Assembly (NCBI GenBank): GCA_050304135.1
Contig: JBNLDC010000074.1
Span: 1-64,000, forward strand
Length of the DNA stretch: 64,000 nt
Origin: JAFGNB01 sp050304135
Lineage (GTDB): Bacteria; Fibrobacterota; Chitinivibrionia; Chitinivibrionales; Chitinispirillaceae
Direction: 5' to 3'
Below the pieces are notes generated by a model. It saw only the letters and a list, made by a program, of their open reading frames with translations. It did not search any database and was not told the origin of the DNA. Shown piece by piece: positions 61,679-64,000 of this stretch; within the stretch, counting starts at the first letter, position 1, and the number at the start of each line of letters is the position of its first letter. The position numbers and the translations under genes are program-made.

Positions 61679-62291
61679 AACCCTCGATTTTTCCATCGAA
61701 CTGCGCAGCGGCGATCTCTGGTTCGAACTTTCAGGACCGTTCACTCAGGAACAAATCCCCACTTTTCGTGAGAAATTTCTGCTCCTTATAGAAGACGGAA
61801 ACAGATCATTTATTATTGATATGGAGCGGCTGACCGCGATTGACCCCGGTGCGATTCATCTGCTCCTGCAGCTGTTCAGCACGCTGAAAGCGAAAAAAGG
61901 ATCGCTCAGGCTTATTTTCAGGAACGATCTCCTCACGCGGGCATTCCTGCCGTACCGCAACATTTTTTCGATCTACCCGGATTCCTCACTGCTGGTACGC
62001 CGGGGCCTCCTCGCAATGCTTTACAAACAACGGCGTATTCTCTCTCGTAAAACCGGTATCCGTCTTTCCCGTCCGGTCGCCGTGTTTCTTCTGGTTGTAC
62101 TCTGCGGCTGGTTCATCTCTCTGGCGTTCATTATCCATATTCAGAACCGTTTTATTAAAAACCAGAACGCCGAGCTGCAGGAACTTTCTCAATGGGAAGC
62201 ATCCTCCCGGATTGAGATCGAACGGCTCCGCAACAGGCTTGAGCCACTGGAACAGCTCGGTATCCTCCGTGATACCCTGAGGGCCCCCTGA
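61668..62291 (+). CDS. STAS-domain membrane protein with C-terminal coiled coil
   Basis: The ATG at 61668 (GGAGG, 6 bases) lies inside the last codons of the GH57-like gene. The longer frame from 61491 is rejected. The 207-aa product begins MRSETLDFSIELRSGDLWFE, a STAS domain (about residues 1-105: LSGPFTQEQIPTFREKF, RSFIIDMERLTAIDPGAIHLL) like anti-sigma-factor antagonists, then a basic stretch, one transmembrane helix (PVAVFLLVVLCGWFISLAFIIHI, about 138-160) and a coiled coil (IEIERLRNRLEPLEQL). The usual phosphorylatable Ser/Thr in the motif after D-x-S reads AIDPGAIH, without Ser. It abuts the lytic transglycosylase gene (1-base gap), suggesting a membrane complex. Its function is not known to me. 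Confidence 0.75.
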   Translation: MRSETLDFSIELRSGDLWFELSGPFTQEQIPTFREKFLLLIEDGNRSFIIDMERLTAIDPGAIHLLLQLFSTLKAKKGSLRLIFRNDLLTRAFLPYRNIFSIYPDSSLLVRRGLLAMLYKQRRILSRKTGIRLSRPVAVFLLVVLCGWFISLAFIIHIQNRFIKNQNAELQELSQWEASSRIEIERLRNRLEPLEQLGILRDTLRAP

Positions 62292-62292
62292 A

Positions 62293-63057
62293 ATGGCCGG
62301 CCCGCGCAGTGCACGCAGGTTCGGGATTCTTCTGAAGGGACGCAAACTGTGGCTCTCTGAACTGCTCAGCCTTTTTATTGTCATTACCATCGCTACAGCG
62401 TTTTTTCTACTCACCGGAAAAATAGTCTCCAATGAAACCGCGATTTACCGCAACACCGGACGACTGGGGCGCCTGCAGGCGGATAACGTACTCCTTACCC
62501 ACCATGAGAAGAGGCTCCGTGACCGCGTTGCGATTGCAGAGTTGCTCTGCTCCATTGCGGGAAACCGGATTGCCCCGGACGTTCTGCTTGAACTTTCGGG
62601 AATAGTCTATAGGAACAGCATTAAATTCGGCTATGATCCTCTATTACTACTGAGTGTTATTGAAGTGGAGAGTGTTTATAATCCGGAAGCACGTGGTAGA
62701 TACCGCAGCGGAAAGCACAGCGGGGCGCTCGGCCTCATGCAGATTAAACCGGCGACCGCCCGGGAGATGGCGATTCAACTTGGTATGCAGGACCTTGCCG
62801 ATGAGGACCTTTTCAAACCGGAGGTCAATGTCATTCTGGGTGTAGCCTATCTCACCACCATGATCGAGCGGTTCAACAGCTTCAAGCTCGGAATTCTTGC
62901 GTATAATCAGGGACCGGGTGTAATCAGGAGACAGCTTTCCGAGAACTCGGAACTCTCGGTTCAGTACTATCAGAAGGTGCTTCGAGCCTACTACCGTCTT
63001 AAAAACAATGCGATGCAACTTGCCGCCGCTGAATCAACGGAACCGGTTTGCCGCTGA
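62293..63057 (+). CDS. membrane-anchored lytic transglycosylase (SLT domain)
   Basis: The 254-aa product has one N-terminal transmembrane helix (ELLSLFIVITIATAFFLL, about residues 23-40), a short helical linker with heptads, and a lysozyme-like SLT domain (about 100-235) with the catalytic Glu in SVIEVESVYNPEARG, ALGLMQIKPATA and the AYNQGPG motif. It cuts peptidoglycan glycan strands, forming 1,6-anhydro ends. It lacks a lipobox, so it is held by its helix. One base separates its ATG from the stop of the STAS gene (TGAAATG), and rsmE follows 12 bases after it. The genes are probably cotranscribed, and a local cell-wall-remodelling unit is inferred. Confidence 0.88.
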   Translation: MAGPRSARRFGILLKGRKLWLSELLSLFIVITIATAFFLLTGKIVSNETAIYRNTGRLGRLQADNVLLTHHEKRLRDRVAIAELLCSIAGNRIAPDVLLELSGIVYRNSIKFGYDPLLLLSVIEVESVYNPEARGRYRSGKHSGALGLMQIKPATAREMAIQLGMQDLADEDLFKPEVNVILGVAYLTTMIERFNSFKLGILAYNQGPGVIRRQLSENSELSVQYYQKVLRAYYRLKNNAMQLAAAESTEPVCR

Positions 63058-63069
63058 CAGGATGCCACC

Positions 63070-63789
63070 ATGAATAAATCGGAACATTTTCTTTTTTTCG
63101 CCCCGAACCTTGAACCGGAAACCGTAATACTTGACGAATCTGAATCCCGCCATGTTACCTCGGTACTCAGAATCCGTCCCGGTGATACCCTGCAACTGAC
63201 CGACGGCAAAGGAGAGATCGCCACCGGCCGGTACCTGTCGGAAGCGCACCACCGGCTCACCGTCTTTATCGTCAGCAGGAGCCATCGGCAGCGTCCAGAA
63301 TCTGCGATACATCTTTATACCGGTCTTCCCGATCGCGATGCGTTCGAAACGCTCCTGATCAATGCCGCGGCACTCGGTGTTTCGCGAATTGCTCCGTTAA
63401 CTACAGCGTACAGTCAGAAACCATGGTGGAACAACTGGGACAAGCTATCCGTCAGATTTCACCTGAAAATTATCGCCGCATGTAAACAATCCCACAACCC
63501 GTATCTTCCGGAACTTCTCCCCCCATCTCAGCTATCCGATGCTCTACAGCAATCCGATTCCGCCGCAGCTCTGGTAGCTGATCTCTCAGGCAAACCTCTC
63601 CGTGACACACTGCTCCCCGCCACCGGAACAATTGCCTGTTTCGTCGGTCCACCGGGAGGGTTCAGTGAGATGGAACTGCAGCTGCTCAAGGATCGATCGG
63701 CAACTCCGGTCAGAATTGCTCTGGATCGCCTCCGAACAGAACTTGCATCAACAGTTCTCTGCGGACAGTTGACTGGAGCATTGCTGTAA
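63070..63789 (+). CDS. rsmE: 16S rRNA (uracil-1498-N3)-methyltransferase RsmE
   Basis: RsmE methylates U1498 of 16S rRNA. The 239-aa product has the N-terminal PUA-like domain (SEHFLFFAPNL, ESRHVTSVLRIRPGDTL) and a C-terminal SPOUT knot with TACFVGPPGGFSEMEL-like (FVGPPGGFSEMEL), RIALDRLRTELASTVLCGQL. The usual GPEGGF is GPPGGF here, and LRTEL keeps the R-x-E-x-A-type turn. Size is normal. It ends the four-gene plus-strand operon. Confidence 0.92.
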   Translation: MNKSEHFLFFAPNLEPETVILDESESRHVTSVLRIRPGDTLQLTDGKGEIATGRYLSEAHHRLTVFIVSRSHRQRPESAIHLYTGLPDRDAFETLLINAAALGVSRIAPLTTAYSQKPWWNNWDKLSVRFHLKIIAACKQSHNPYLPELLPPSQLSDALQQSDSAAALVADLSGKPLRDTLLPATGTIACFVGPPGGFSEMELQLLKDRSATPVRIALDRLRTELASTVLCGQLTGALL

Positions 63790-63839
63790 GAGGTTAGTTT
63801 TTTCTACCACAAACTGAAACCGTCTGAATCCGCCGCGTG

Positions 63840-63995
63840 TCATACTACACTGGACAGCTGTGCAAACTCTTCAAACTGGAAGCGTGAGAGTGGAGGAAGA
63901 TTCAATGTGCCAAACATTGCAATTAATGACTTCGTGAAAGCAGAAATCCAGCTGATATCCCATGTGTAAAAAAACGTTCCGCATAGGGAAGTTTC
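63840..63995 (-). pseudogene. possible C-terminal gene remnant at the window edge
   Basis: Reading leftward, a frame encodes ...YTWDISWISAFTKSLIAMFG then TLNLPPLSRFQFEEFAQLSSVV and a TGA at 63840-63842. It has no start, and a TGA interrupts it near 63996-63998. The text reads like the end of a protein, possibly a transposase, but I cannot name a family. The remaining DNA after rsmE shows nothing else. Confidence 0.25.
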
Positions 63996-64000
63996 TCATA

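Overview
The window reads as a chromosomal segment of an anaerobic, Gram-negative bacterium with an outer membrane. Anaerobic lifestyle is suggested by an anaerobic ribonucleotide reductase with its activase (nrdD/nrdG), a second glycyl radical enzyme, two B12-type radical SAM proteins, DUF362/ferredoxin iron-sulfur proteins and pyruvate phosphate dikinase. The outer membrane is shown by an RND efflux pump with a TolC-type channel, a PorV/UPF0164-type protein and an OmpA-type protein with thrombospondin type-3 calcium repeats. A secreted GH8-type glycoside hydrolase with a FlgD-like C-terminus, a SprA-type metalloprotease and the PorV protein together point to the FCB group, perhaps Fibrobacterota. 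That placement is inference from gene content; no rRNA gene is present.

Layout, left to right. 1-247: cut-off exported protein. 0.8-3.2 kb: minus-strand operon of a small membrane protein, a cysteine desulfurase and quinolinate synthase (NAD synthesis). 3.3-7.4 kb: minus-strand cluster of a DUF6765 protein, an unclassified glycyl radical enzyme and a small SCP2-like protein, with no activating enzyme beside it. 7.7-13.4 kb: tripartite RND efflux operon. 13.4-15.1 kb: ilvD. 15.1-18.8 kb: a small inverted-repeat element, two NrdR-like boxes and nrdDG. 18.8-20.3 kb: PorV-like protein, a 44-nt perfect palindrome and a CAT-anticodon tRNA. 20.4-24 kb: zinc-ribbon coiled-coil protein, MsbA-type ABC exporter and tcdA. 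24.2-28.3 kb: OmpA/TSP3 protein, a probable SGNH pseudoenzyme and dapF. 28.5-32.3 kb: a small duplicated-domain protein, an AlkD-type glycosylase, another inverted-repeat element and pyrKD. 32.8-40.6 kb: an exported giant TPR protein (about 2,595 aa) with an 813-nt super-repeat. 40.7-49.2 kb: anti-sigma/ECF sigma pair, ferritin-like protein, SprA-type metalloprotease, GH8 mosaic enzyme and a lipoprotein. 49.3-54.6 kb: minus-strand cluster of DUF362 ferredoxin, lipoate-ligase-like protein, two B12-radical SAM proteins and a cupin. 54.7-55.0 kb: a 253-bp MITE with 8-bp target duplications. 55.1-59.4 kb: thpR, a PHP phosphoesterase and a pyruvate phosphate dikinase with a lysine-rich histone-H1-like tail. 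59.8-63.8 kb: plus-strand operon of a degenerate GH57-like protein, a STAS-membrane protein, a membrane-anchored lytic transglycosylase and rsmE.

Most genes are ordinary housekeeping or envelope genes. The least explained parts are the 49-54 kb B12-radical SAM/lipoate-ligase/DUF362 cluster, the glycyl radical enzyme cluster without an activase, the tailed PPDK, and the TPR protein built by repeated duplication of an eight-TPR block. Start sites were moved from the longest possible frame wherever a Shine-Dalgarno sequence, a signal peptide or the family N-terminus favoured an internal start; each entry says so.
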